Source: Desulfobacterales bacterium
GTDB lineage: Bacteria; Desulfobacterota; Desulfobacteria; Desulfobacterales; UBA5852
Direction: 5' to 3'
NCBI GenBank assembly: GCA_016735415.1
Contig: JAERRP010000839.1
Coordinates: 1-27,906, forward strand
DNA: 27,906 nucleotides
Notes under the pieces: model-generated
What the model saw: only the letters and a program-made list of their open reading frames with translations
Told to the model about the DNA's origin: nothing
Databases searched by the model: none
Shown here: piece after piece, positions 1 to 6,952 of the stretch
How the letters are laid out: every line of letters starts with the position of its first letter
Numbering within the stretch: position 1 is the stretch's first letter
Program-made: the position numbers and the translations under genes

Positions 1-84
1 CCCACGCCCATCCCGGGGAGTGCGTGGCTCGTCGGCAGCGGCATCATGGGACTGGCCGTTTTGCGGCGACGGAGAGATCGCTGA
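1..84 (+). CDS. C-terminal end of a PEP-CTERM-like sorted exported protein (5' truncated by window edge)
   Basis: Frame 1 is open from the first base to a TGA at 82-84 and encodes 27 residues. They begin PTPIPGSAWLVGSG, continue as a short hydrophobic helix and end in RRRRDR. This is the layout of a PEP-CTERM tail: a proline motif (here the P-x-P-I-P-G variant common in Desulfobacterota), a transmembrane helix with a small-residue GSG centre, then an arginine cluster. In known systems this tail directs exosortase processing of surface or exopolysaccharide-associated proteins. The rest of the protein lies outside the window, so its function cannot be given. A perfect terminator hairpin follows 25 bp later, which supports a real gene end. 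Confidence 0.7.
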   Translation, partial: PTPIPGSAWLVGSGIMGLAVLRRRRDR

Positions 85-109
85 GCCCTTTTCAGGTTAT
101 TCAATCCAT

Positions 110-147
110 AAAGGCAAAGCCTCATAACGGCTTTGCCTTTATTTTTG
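110..147 (+). terminator. Rho-independent terminator of the PEP-CTERM gene
   Basis: A perfect 12-bp stem, AAAGGCAAAGCC (110-121) and GGCTTTGCCTTT (129-140), encloses a 7-base loop and is followed by ATTTTTG. It lies 25 bp after the TGA of the PEP-CTERM gene. Its left flank has few bases that would make a U tract on the minus strand, so it should act mainly on plus-strand transcripts, but it may also stop readthrough from the minus-strand methyltransferase. Confidence 0.85.
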
Positions 148-232
148 TGGGAGAAGGGGCATCCATTTGCAGCCTGCGGCCATAGCCCCCGGATCGATTA
201 ACACGAAATGCAAACTGGCGGCCGCCGAAACT

Positions 233-808
233 TTACCGATCCGCCAGGAGAACCGCTCGCCCCCCCTTGCCGGTGGGGAAATCAACAACCTCCAACCCGG
301 CCCTTGAAGCGTCTTCCAATAGGGATTCGAATGCTGTCCGGCTGACGTGCATCTTGGGTTCGACGACCAGCAGCTTCCCGCCCGCATTCAACATGGATCT
401 GGTTTCCGCGAAAAAGTGTCGGGGGTCGGGTGTCTCGTGGACCATGTAAAAGGCCAGCACGAAGTCGGCCGCACAGTCCAGATCGACGCGCTCCGCCCGG
501 CATCGATGATAGACCATCCGCTCGGCCAGGCCGTGTCGGAAAGCTTTTTTCTTCACGCGATCCAGCATATCGGGCTGCAGGTCAACAACGATGACCCGTC
601 CCGCCGGGCCGACCATTCTGGCCATATCGACCGAGAAAAACCCTGGCCCGCACCCCAGGTCGACAACCGTATGGCCGGCCTTGATATAATCCCCGAGCAG
701 CTTGACGGGGTTCTGGAATAGCCGCCGAATCCAGTTGTCGAGCATAAAGGCCATTTTGTGGGGACACACCCGCCGCCGCCCGAGGGTTTCGTCCGTGAGT
801 ACCGGCAT
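233..808 (-). CDS. Class I SAM-dependent methyltransferase
   Basis: The 191-residue protein has a Rossmann-fold methyltransferase core. Motif I is VVDLGCGPG at residues 48-56 (SAM-binding glycine loop), and the acidic end of strand 2 is VVDLQPDM at 74-81. A post-II segment, DFVLAFYMVHE, follows at about 115-125. It resembles the UbiE/Methyltransf_11 group, and the substrate cannot be read from the sequence. The start is well supported because GGAGGAG (complement of 814-820) lies 5 bp upstream of the ATG. The marR gene ends 49 bp upstream on the same strand. An operator candidate at 822-844 covers the region where a promoter would sit, so the gene is probably a target of the neighbouring MarR protein. 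It may act on a small lipophilic or toxic compound, but that is inference. Confidence 0.85.
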   Translation of the reverse strand: MPVLTDETLGRRRVCPHKMAFMLDNWIRRLFQNPVKLLGDYIKAGHTVVDLGCGPGFFSVDMARMVGPAGRVIVVDLQPDMLDRVKKKAFRHGLAERMVYHRCRAERVDLDCAADFVLAFYMVHETPDPRHFFAETRSMLNAGGKLLVVEPKMHVSRTAFESLLEDASRAGLEVVDFPTGKGGRAVLLADR

Positions 809-821
809 TTTTTCTCCTCCT

Positions 822-844
822 AAGTGTTTAGTATATATACGCTT
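822..844. promoter_or_regulatory. Candidate MarR operator upstream of the methyltransferase
   Basis: This partly palindromic 23-bp site starts AAGTGTTTAGTATATA and ends ACGCTT. Seven of the 11 half-site positions pair. Its first 16 bases match the site at 1322-1346 in 14 positions, and both sites read in the same direction. A minus-strand TATACT (complement of 830-835) lies inside it as a possible -10 element, so a bound regulator would block transcription of the methyltransferase. Confidence 0.5.
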
Positions 845-857
845 AACCCAAAATTTT

Positions 858-1316
858 TTAGGTTAGGGTTTTCTTTAAAAACGTTTCCAGTTTTTCCATA
901 AACTCGATCAGGAAGTCGATCCGCTCCGGGCTTATATTTAAAAAATAGTCTTTGAACCCGCCATCCATGGTTTCGTGCCAGTGCTTGTGGGCAAAATAAG
1001 CGGTTTTGCCTTTAGAAGTCAGCTTTACGATCGATCGCGAGCTGTTTTCAGGATCCTCGATTTTTAATGTAAGCCCCTTTTTTTCCAGTCTTTTAAGATT
1101 TTGCGAAACGGCGCCCTTGGTAACCCCCAGGATCCTGGACAGGTCGGTCACACTGGCGGATTCCTGGTTATCGCCAATGATTTCGATCAGATGAATCTCC
1201 GTACTGGTGAGGCGTTCGTCAGTGCCGAACCTGCGCGGGGCCTGTTCCAGGCGTACGGCCAGTTCCACAATCGATTTGAACCGTTCGTGAATGGTATGAA
1301 TACGGTTTTCATTCAT
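858..1316 (-). CDS. MarR-family winged-helix transcriptional regulator
   Basis: The 152-residue protein has the MarR layout: an N-terminal dimerisation helix, a winged helix at about residues 38-105 and C-terminal dimerisation helices. The recognition region reads SVTDLSRILGVTKGAVSQNL at about residues 55-74, followed by KRLEKKGL and a basic wing (ENSSRSIVKLTSKGK), all typical of MarR proteins. It is transcribed just ahead of the SAM methyltransferase. Repeated sites in front of both genes suggest that it represses itself and the methyltransferase until a ligand binds. The ligand is unknown. There is no cysteine in the DNA-binding region to suggest redox sensing. Confidence 0.9.
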   Translation of the reverse strand: MNENRIHTIHERFKSIVELAVRLEQAPRRFGTDERLTSTEIHLIEIIGDNQESASVTDLSRILGVTKGAVSQNLKRLEKKGLTLKIEDPENSSRSIVKLTSKGKTAYFAHKHWHETMDGGFKDYFLNISPERIDFLIEFMEKLETFLKKTLT

Positions 1317-1321
1317 AATAG

Positions 1322-1352
1322 AAGTGTATAGTACATAAACACACTTGTCAAC
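1322..1352 (-). promoter_or_regulatory. marR promoter with overlapping autoregulatory operator
   Basis: On the minus strand a perfect -35 TTGACA (complement of 1347-1352) is followed after 16 bp by TATACA, or after 18 bp by TACACT. The spacer and -10 region lie inside a 25-bp inverted-repeat site at 1322-1346 with outer arms AAGTGT and ACACTT. Its left half, AAGTGTATAGTACATA, nearly matches the site in front of the methyltransferase. This placement is the usual one for MarR autorepression. Confidence 0.6.
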
Positions 1353-1604
1353 TTATTAATCAGCCGGCCATCCACAGGCCGCCGTGAACGGAATCCATCT
1401 GCCGGGTGTTAAACCGTTTTATGCATTTATTGCGGGCAGGATCTTTAACCAACACACAATCGCATCAGCGGGATTGAGCGCCCATTTACATCATCGCGAC
1501 CGGCCGGAGGATTTACAAAGAAAAGATTGATCGCACGCTTGAAAAAGCGATATAGATCCATCACAAGGCCTTTGAACAGCAACTGAAACCCGGGGTTATC
1601 CCGT

Positions 1605-2603
1605 ATGGTCCCCAGCATTGAAGAACTCGATTACCGCCGCACCCCGATCGGCGAACTTATTCTGAGACGCCGGCGGTCGCTGAGCGGCGCCGAGGTGTTT
1701 GAGGTGAAGCTCAATGACCGCTTCCTGATGTCGAGCCTGGTCAACGAATCCGAGATCGCGCTGGCCCGGCTGGCCCTGGCCGACCTGGAACCAAAAGCGC
1801 TCGACGTGGTCGTGGGCGGCCTGGGGCTGGGCTACACGGCCCGGACGGCGCTGGAACATGCCGGTGTGCGGTCGGTGCTGGTGATTGAATATCTGGCCGA
1901 AGTCATCGCCTGGCACCGCGGCGAGCTCATCCCGCTGGGTAAGGTCTTGACCGGCGATCCGCGCTGCCGTTTTGAAAACAAAGACTTTTTCGCGCTGTTG
2001 ACCGCCCCCGGCCGGAACCTGGACCCGCAGATTCCCGACCGGCGTTTCCATGCCATCCTGCTGGACATCGACCACTCCCCCAGGAGCCTGCTGCACCCGC
2101 GCCACGGCGTATTGTACGACCCCGCGGGGTTGAAACGCCTGGCCGACAGCCTTTACCCTGGCGGGGTCTTTGCGCTCTGGTCGGCCGAACCGCCGGACGA
2201 CGACTTTCTGCAGGTGCTGGGCGACGTCTACGCCTCTGCCAGGGCCCACACCGTCGAATTCTACAACCCGCTTTTAAACTGCGACGACCTCAACACCGTT
2301 TATGTCGCCCGCAAAACGGCCCTGGATGTCCAGCAATCGAAGGACGCCCTGAAACCTGAACCGCCCTGCGAAAACAACGGCACGATCACCATTGATAAAG
2401 AACCGGGGGAATTGTATAAAATCCTGAAATTCGAAAACTTGGTTCAAAGCGGGGGCGAAGCTAAATACGTGATTGCTCAGGGGCGCGTCCGCGTTAACGG
2501 GGAACTTGAAACCCGGAAACGCAAAAAGATCGTCTCCGGCGACCTGATCGAATTCGCGGGCAGCGCCTATCGGATCGCGGTCCACCGGAAGGCCGCGCGT
2601 TGA
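1605..2603 (+). CDS. Spermidine-synthase-like Rossmann protein fused to a YbcJ-type S4 RNA-binding domain
   Basis: The 332-residue protein has two parts. Residues about 1-235 resemble the spermidine-synthase/methyltransferase fold. They carry the glycine loop GGLGLGYTA at 71-79, an acidic strand end VIEYL at 93-97, LLDID at 152-156 and a late Rossmann strand LYPGGVFALWSAEP. Residues about 258-328 are an S4 domain of the small YbcJ type, with GELYKILKFENLVQSGGEAK, then VNGE, ETRKRKK and SGDLIEF. A linker of about 20 residues joins them in one open frame. The N-terminal part lacks an obvious polyamine-site signature, so aminopropyl transfer is not certain, and an RNA- or ribosome-directed methyltransferase is an alternative. 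The 3' end overlaps the next start codon. Confidence 0.8.
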   Translation: MVPSIEELDYRRTPIGELILRRRRSLSGAEVFEVKLNDRFLMSSLVNESEIALARLALADLEPKALDVVVGGLGLGYTARTALEHAGVRSVLVIEYLAEVIAWHRGELIPLGKVLTGDPRCRFENKDFFALLTAPGRNLDPQIPDRRFHAILLDIDHSPRSLLHPRHGVLYDPAGLKRLADSLYPGGVFALWSAEPPDDDFLQVLGDVYASARAHTVEFYNPLLNCDDLNTVYVARKTALDVQQSKDALKPEPPCENNGTITIDKEPGELYKILKFENLVQSGGEAKYVIAQGRVRVNGELETRKRKKIVSGDLIEFAGSAYRIAVHRKAAR

Positions 2604-3046
2604 GCGCCATCTTCGTGGATGCCGATGCCTGCCCGGTCAAATCGGAAATATACCGCGTGGCGGAGCGCTACCGGCTCAAGGTTTTCGTGGTCTCCAATAC
2701 GTCCATGCGCACACCGCGGTTGCCATGGATCGAACCGGTCGTGGTGGGGCAGCGCTTCGATGCCGCCGACAACTGGATTGCCGAACGGGTTGAAACGGAC
2801 GATATCGTGATCACCGGGGATATCCCCCTGGCCGCCCGTTGTTTGAAAAAGGGGGCCCGGGTGCTGGGCCCCAAAGGCCGTTCCCTGACCGATGCAAATA
2901 TCGGCGAGGCGCTGGCCTCCCGGGAACTCTCCGCCCAACTCCGTGATCTTGGAATCGTGACGGGCGGCCCGGCACCCTTTAGCCCGAAGGATCGCTCCCG
3001 TTTTCTACAGGGTCTCGACGCCATCATCCGGTCCATCGAGCGCTGA
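2600..3046 (+). CDS. yaiI: YaiI/YqxD (UPF0178, DUF188) family protein
   Basis: The 148-residue protein begins SAIFVDADACPVKSEIYRVA, the signature N-terminus of the UPF0178 family. It continues with VVSNTS, DDIVITGDIPLAARCL and a C-terminal FLQGLDAIIRS segment. The family has a PIN/NYN-like fold with conserved aspartates (here in VDADACP and TGDIPLA) that suggest nuclease-type metal binding, but its cellular role is not established. The length matches family members. The start is TTG in a TTGA overlap with the stop of the S4-fusion gene, so the two are translationally coupled. Confidence 0.92.
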   Translation: MSAIFVDADACPVKSEIYRVAERYRLKVFVVSNTSMRTPRLPWIEPVVVGQRFDAADNWIAERVETDDIVITGDIPLAARCLKKGARVLGPKGRSLTDANIGEALASRELSAQLRDLGIVTGGPAPFSPKDRSRFLQGLDAIIRSIER

Positions 3047-3063
3047 GGCTTAAAAAAATACTC

Positions 3064-3094
3064 GACATATCCAACCGGTATGTCAGCGTTTTTT
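3064..3094 (+). terminator. Probable terminator after yaiI
   Basis: GACATATCC (64-72 of this kilobase, 3064-3072) pairs with GGTATGTC (3077-3084), with one bulged T and a 4-base loop. AGCG and a run of six T follow. The stem is only moderately stable. It lies 18 bp after the yaiI stop. Confidence 0.45.
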
Positions 3095-3176
3095 AAAGCC
3101 CTGGCATCTCACTATCCTGGCACCTAGCGTCGCAACAAAACGCTCAGTTCAGGCTAAAATTTAAGGGGGCTGAAAA

Positions 3177-3464
3177 ATGAAAAAGCAATTTGACGGTCAA
3201 AGACCGACCCGGCTGGGGACCGCCAAAAAACCCGCCGTGGTCAATGTTCAAACCGAAGAACGGTCGAAAGAGGTGGCCGCGCTGTTCGAGAAAAACGGCT
3301 GGCACCATTCGATCGAAGTGGACCCCGACAAGCCTGAGGATATCGGCGATCTGGAACGGCTGCAAAATCCGGTTCAGACTCGCACCGTCGAGGCCAAAAT
3401 TGGGCGGAATGCCCCCTGCCCGTGCGGCAGCGGCAAAAAATTTAAAAAATGCTGCGGAGAGTGA
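3177..3464 (+). CDS. SEC-C motif metal-binding protein (PBPRA1643-like)
   Basis: This small 95-residue protein ends in a SEC-C zinc-binding motif, [13 protein letters not shown], with ligands C81, C83, C92 and C93. The same motif occurs at the C-terminus of SecA, where it binds zinc and SecB. The N-terminal part ([18 protein letters not shown] and a [11 protein letters not shown] segment) matches a group of short stand-alone SWIM/SEC-C proteins found in proteobacteria, whose function is unknown. A purine-rich AGGGGG lies upstream of the ATG. The gene overlaps the start of the SUI1-family gene, so the two are probably translated together. Confidence 0.88.
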   Translation: MKKQFDGQRPTRLGTAKKPAVVNVQTEERSKEVAALFEKNGWHHSIEVDPDKPEDIGDLERLQNPVQTRTVEAKIGRNAPCPCGSGKKFKKCCGE

Positions 3465-3844
3465 CCGGAATCGTACGGCCCCCAAAAAATAAGAACACCG
3501 GCGGCCTGGTCTATTCCACTGAAAGCGGCCGAATGTGCCCGGATTGTCGTCAACCGGTTGCCGTCTGCGATTGCCGCCGCCGGGCCCCCAAACCCTCCGC
3601 CGGTGACGGTGTGGTCCGGGTGGGCCGGGAGACCAAAGGCCGCAAAGGCAAGGGCGTTACGACCGTCACCGGGGTTCCCCTCGATCAGGACGCGCTCAAA
3701 CGTTTGGCCAAGCAACTCAAGCAGCAATGCGGCACGGGCGGCACCGTCAAAAACGGCATCATCGAAATCCAGGGCGACCATCGCGAACGGCTCATGGCAG
3801 CGCTTAAAAAATATGGATGGGTCGTCAAACGCGCGGGTGGCTGA
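3449..3844 (+). CDS. yciH: SUI1/eIF1-family translation factor (YciH-like)
   Basis: The 131-residue protein has an N-terminal segment with LVYSTESGR, then four cysteines (C30, C33, C40, C42) in a CPDC...CDC arrangement that could hold zinc. The SUI1 domain runs from about residue 55 to 128 and includes [33 protein letters not shown] and [13 protein letters not shown]1 proteins act at the ribosomal P site; bacterial YciH is proposed to affect start selection under stress. The start is ambiguous. The ATG at 3449 has no clear ribosome site, while GTG at 3461 gives a GTGA overlap with the SEC-C stop and a 127-residue product. Both keep all conserved parts. Confidence 0.9.
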   Translation: MLRRVTGIVRPPKNKNTGGLVYSTESGRMCPDCRQPVAVCDCRRRAPKPSAGDGVVRVGRETKGRKGKGVTTVTGVPLDQDALKRLAKQLKQQCGTGGTVKNGIIEIQGDHRERLMAALKKYGWVVKRAGG

Positions 3845-3917
3845 CGGCAGCCCGACGCAGGCCCCGTCAGATTTTTCTCCGCCGGCCATCTTTCCCGCCA
3901 GGAAATCGGCCCCTATA

Positions 3918-3946
3918 TTGAATTATGGCATTTCGGTGGATACGAT
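3918..3946 (+). promoter_or_regulatory. Candidate sigma-70 promoter upstream of the asmA-family gene
   Basis: TTGAAT (3918-3923) and TACGAT (3941-3946) are separated by 17 bp, each matching 4 of 6 consensus positions. Transcription would begin near 3953, about 160 bp ahead of the AsmA-family ATG. It lies in a 267-bp gap that is lighter in GC than the flanking genes. Confidence 0.4.
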
Positions 3947-3967
3947 AAAGGGAAACAGATCCTGCCC

Positions 3968-3994
3968 ATCGATCGCCGACCTTTCGATCGATGT
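3968..3994. promoter_or_regulatory. Perfect 9-9-9 inverted repeat in the asmA leader
   Basis: CATCGATCG (3968-3976) and CGATCGATG (3986-3994) are perfect inverted copies separated by 9 bases. The site lies just downstream of the promoter candidate, where a repressor could block initiation or an RNA hairpin could form in the leader. No T run follows, so it is not a standard terminator. Confidence 0.4.
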
Positions 3995-4111
3995 TCACGG
4001 TTACCATTTCAATCTTGCCATGCCGCAAACACGCCGGTTGGCACACAGGCATGCGCCCACCGTTATGGTGGTATCGAAGCTTCGCCAACCCGGCCGGAAG
4101 GAGCCGACCCC

Positions 4112-6118
4112 ATGAACCGTATGCTTAAATGGATATTGATCGCCGGTGGCGTCATGGTGATTTTGCTGGTCGCGGCCATGGTATTGGTTCCCCTGCTGGT
4201 TGATGTCAACCATTACAAGCCCCGGATCGAAGCCCGGGTGCGCGAAGCCACCGGACGGCCTTTTCAAATCGGCGGTAACATCGACCTGTCCCTGTTCCCC
4301 TGGATCGGCCTGGCCTTAAGCGATCTGCACCTCGGGAGCCCCGCCGGATTCGGGGAAACCGAACTGCTGAAGGTCAGCCGTTTTGAAGCCCGGGTTCGCC
4401 TGATGCCTCTGCTTTCCAAAAAGATCGAGATCAAGCGCCTGATCCTGGAGGGCCCTGCGATCACGCTGGTCAAGAAAAAGGACGGCCAGACCAACTGGGC
4501 CTTCGAGACGCCTTCCGCCCCGGACGGAGAAAAGCCGGCCCGTCCCGAAACCCCAACCCGGGACGCGGACCTGGCGCTGGCCTCGCTCACGGCCGAGGAA
4601 ATTGCCATCCGCAACGGAAAGCTCACCTATCTGGACGAGGCCAGCGGCCGGAAACAGGAGATTGCCGACCTCACCCTGGTCTTGAAAGATGTTTCCCTGG
4701 ATCGCCCCCTTCGAATCCAGTTTTCCACCCGTATCAACGGACAGCCTCTGAAACTGGCGGGCACCGTCGGCCCCCTGGGCAATCCACCGGCCAGCCAACC
4801 CCTGGCCTATGACCTGACACTCTCGGCCCTGGACGAACTCGATCTCAAACTGACCGGTTCCGCACGGAATCTTAAGTCCCAACCGGTGGTGGCCCTTACA
4901 ATAGATGTGGCCCCGTTTTCACCCCGCAGGCTTTTCGAGCGTTTGGGGCAGCCGTTTCCGGTGCAGACGGCCGACCCCGAAACCCTGCAGGCCCTTTCCT
5001 TTAAAGCCCGCTTGAACGGCGGACCGGAGGGGGTCAAGCTCGAGGAGGGGCAGATGACCCTGGACCAGAGCCGGATCGATTTCAGTGCCGCCGCGGCCGA
5101 ATTCGACAAACCCCGGATCGATTTCGATGCCCGCATCGACGATATCGATATCGACCGCTACCTGCCCGCCCAGGACCAGGGCCAGGACCGGAAGAAGACG
5201 ATAGCCACACCACCGGCCGCTTCAAAGGCACCGGAAAAACAGGCAACCGTCGACTATGCGCCCCTGCGCCGTCTCGTACTGGATGCCCATCTGAACGTGG
5301 CCAAACTGAAAGTCAACCAGGCGCGGCTGCAGAATATCGCTCTGAAAATCACGGGCCGTAACGGTCGCTTCAAGCTCGAACCTTTTACGGCCGACCTCTA
5401 CGGTGGCAAGGCCCGTATCGAAGGCCTTGTCGATGTCAGCCGGAAGCAGCCCCGGTCCAACCTGTCGCTGGCGCTCACCGATATGCTGATCGGGCCCTTT
5501 CTCAAGGATGTCCTGCAGAAAGATCTTCTGGAGGGGCGGCTGGTCACGGCCATCGACCTGCGCTTTGCGGGCGATCGTTCCGAAACGATCCGCCGCACCT
5601 TAAACGGCAAAGGCCGTCTGACTTTCAACGACGGCGCCATCGTGGGCATCGACGTGGCCGGCATGGTGCGCAACCTTCAGACCGCTTTCGGTTCCGGGGA
5701 ACAGCCGGCGGAGAAACTCAAGACGGATTTTACCGAGCTGGACATCCCTTTTGTTCTCACCAACGGGGTTTTCAAGACCGCGGCCTCGAATATGAAGTCC
5801 CCCCTGCTGCGCCTGCTGGCCAAGGGCCAGGCCGACCTGGTGAGCGAGTCCCTGGATTTTCGGATCAACCCCAAATTTGTGGCCACACTCGCGGGCCAGG
5901 GCGACGCCCAAGCGCGTAGCGGCGTGATGGTGCCGGTGCTGGTGAGCGGCTCGTTCGATCAGCCCGAATTCAAACCGGACCTCAAGGGCATCGCCCGCCA
6001 GCAGGTGGAAGAACAAATCATCGAATCTGACCAATTCAAAAAAGTCTTTGAGGAGAACGAAGAGTTCAAGCCCTTCGAAGACACGGCCAAAGACCTGTTG
6101 AAGGGCCTTTTCGATTAG
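4112..6118 (+). CDS. AsmA-family envelope protein
   Basis: The 668-residue protein has an N-terminal membrane anchor (residues about 6-31, rich in I, L, V and A). The AsmA N-terminal block follows: VDVNHYKPRIEARVREATGR, then FQIGGNIDLSLFPWIGL and SDLHLGSPAGF. A low-complexity proline/alanine linker at about residues 355-375 separates this from an AsmA-C-like region, with LYGGKARIEGLVDVS and GSFDQPEFKPDLKGIA near the end. AsmA-like proteins are anchored in the inner membrane, extend a hydrophobic groove into the periplasm and are implicated in lipid transport to the outer membrane. GGAAGGAG lies 8-9 bp before the ATG. A second AsmA-like protein (YdbH) is encoded further downstream in this window. 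Confidence 0.93.
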   Translation: MNRMLKWILIAGGVMVILLVAAMVLVPLLVDVNHYKPRIEARVREATGRPFQIGGNIDLSLFPWIGLALSDLHLGSPAGFGETELLKVSRFEARVRLMPLLSKKIEIKRLILEGPAITLVKKKDGQTNWAFETPSAPDGEKPARPETPTRDADLALASLTAEEIAIRNGKLTYLDEASGRKQEIADLTLVLKDVSLDRPLRIQFSTRINGQPLKLAGTVGPLGNPPASQPLAYDLTLSALDELDLKLTGSARNLKSQPVVALTIDVAPFSPRRLFERLGQPFPVQTADPETLQALSFKARLNGGPEGVKLEEGQMTLDQSRIDFSAAAAEFDKPRIDFDARIDDIDIDRYLPAQDQGQDRKKTIATPPAASKAPEKQATVDYAPLRRLVLDAHLNVAKLKVNQARLQNIALKITGRNGRFKLEPFTADLYGGKARIEGLVDVSRKQPRSNLSLALTDMLIGPFLKDVLQKDLLEGRLVTAIDLRFAGDRSETIRRTLNGKGRLTFNDGAIVGIDVAGMVRNLQTAFGSGEQPAEKLKTDFTELDIPFVLTNGVFKTAASNMKSPLLRLLAKGQADLVSESLDFRINPKFVATLAGQGDAQARSGVMVPVLVSGSFDQPEFKPDLKGIARQQVEEQIIESDQFKKVFEENEEFKPFEDTAKDLLKGLFD

Positions 6119-6132
6119 AAGCGCTTTCAGTA

Positions 6133-6159
6133 CCGGCGGCTTTCGAAGGAAGCCGCCGG
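6133..6159. promoter_or_regulatory. Perfect intercistronic hairpin between the asmA-family and LEA14-like genes
   Basis: CCGGCGGCTT (6133-6142) pairs perfectly with AAGCCGCCGG (6150-6159) around a 7-base loop. It fills much of the 67-bp gap and is not followed by a T run. It may stabilise the upstream mRNA end or cause partial attenuation rather than full termination. Confidence 0.5.
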
Positions 6160-6185
6160 ACGTCAACATCGGACCGGGAGTCGCT

Positions 6186-6719
6186 ATGATGCTTAAAAAT
6201 GGAATGGCCCGGCATGCCTGCGTACGGCTGCTGGCCCTTGTGTTTCTCATGGGAATTCTGCCCTGGGGTTGTGCCACCCTTGATTCCACCATCGAGCCCC
6301 CGCATATCAGCCTGGTCAACATCACCCCTTTGAGCTCGGACAACCTCGAAAGTGCCTTCCGGCTGGATCTGAGGCTGATCAACCCCAACGACCGGACCTT
6401 CCGGATTCGCGGCCTCGAATGCAAGCTCGAAATCAACGGGAGCACCATTGCCGCCGGTGTCTCCGATGCCGCCACCGAACTGCCCCGGCTGGGAACCACC
6501 GTCATGCCGGTGACGGTCTACACCTCCATGACCGATTTCATGTGGCTCATGTTCCGGATGATATCGCAGCAGAAGAGCCACCGCGAGGAGCTCAAGCTGG
6601 CCTATACCCTCCGGGGAAACCTCTTTCTGGACGAGAGCCTGCCGGGGCTGGGCCGCCTGCCCTTTGAAACCGAGGGGGACCTCATCAAGCTGCGCCCGTC
6701 CAAGCCTCCCGCTCAGTAA
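6186..6719 (+). CDS. LEA type 2 (WHy/LEA14-like) family lipoprotein
   Basis: The 177-residue protein starts with a basic and hydrophobic signal segment ending at C29 (LPWGC), which gives a lipoprotein-like site although P and W at -3 and -2 fit the lipobox poorly. The mature part begins with IEPPHISLVNITPL and has the beta-sandwich pattern of LEA type 2/WHy domains, including FRLDLRLINPNDRTFRIRGL and a later FETEGDLIKL strand. Bacterial members are small envelope lipoproteins of unclear function. GGGAG lies 4 bp before the start. Two ATG codons stand in tandem, so the start may be at 6186 or 6189. It follows the AsmA-family gene by 67 bp and may be co-transcribed with it. Confidence 0.85.
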   Translation: MMLKNGMARHACVRLLALVFLMGILPWGCATLDSTIEPPHISLVNITPLSSDNLESAFRLDLRLINPNDRTFRIRGLECKLEINGSTIAAGVSDAATELPRLGTTVMPVTVYTSMTDFMWLMFRMISQQKSHREELKLAYTLRGNLFLDESLPGLGRLPFETEGDLIKLRPSKPPAQ

Positions 6720-6952
6720 AAACGAGCCGACAGGGCACGACAATAGCCCGTCAGGGCCGACCTGGGAGATACCTTTCCCGATGGGCGGCCAGGCCGCGCG
6801 GTCGCCCGCCGTCGTTTGCATTAACCCATGGAATACAGTAAAGTAACGTCTTGCCGTGGCCGCAGCAAACGCCCGGCGGCCGATGCAACACAAATGACGG
6901 GCCGATGCGGAGCAAGTGTTCCCGTCGCTGTCCCGACAGGAGCCTTCCAGAT

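Noticed and set aside
3558..4115. A 185-codon plus-strand frame over the SUI1 gene and the following gap
   Set aside because: It is out of frame with the clear SUI1 domain for half its length. The remainder, across the gap, shows no conserved motif.
6816..6844. TTGCAT and TAAAGT with a 17-bp spacer as a promoter for the YchF-like gene
   Set aside because: The -35 element matches consensus in only three positions, which is too weak to list as a feature.
6851..6952. A 34-residue N-terminal extension of the YchF-like protein
   Set aside because: The family starts at MKLAIIGLG, and ACAGGAG lies just upstream of that ATG. The extension has no conserved character.
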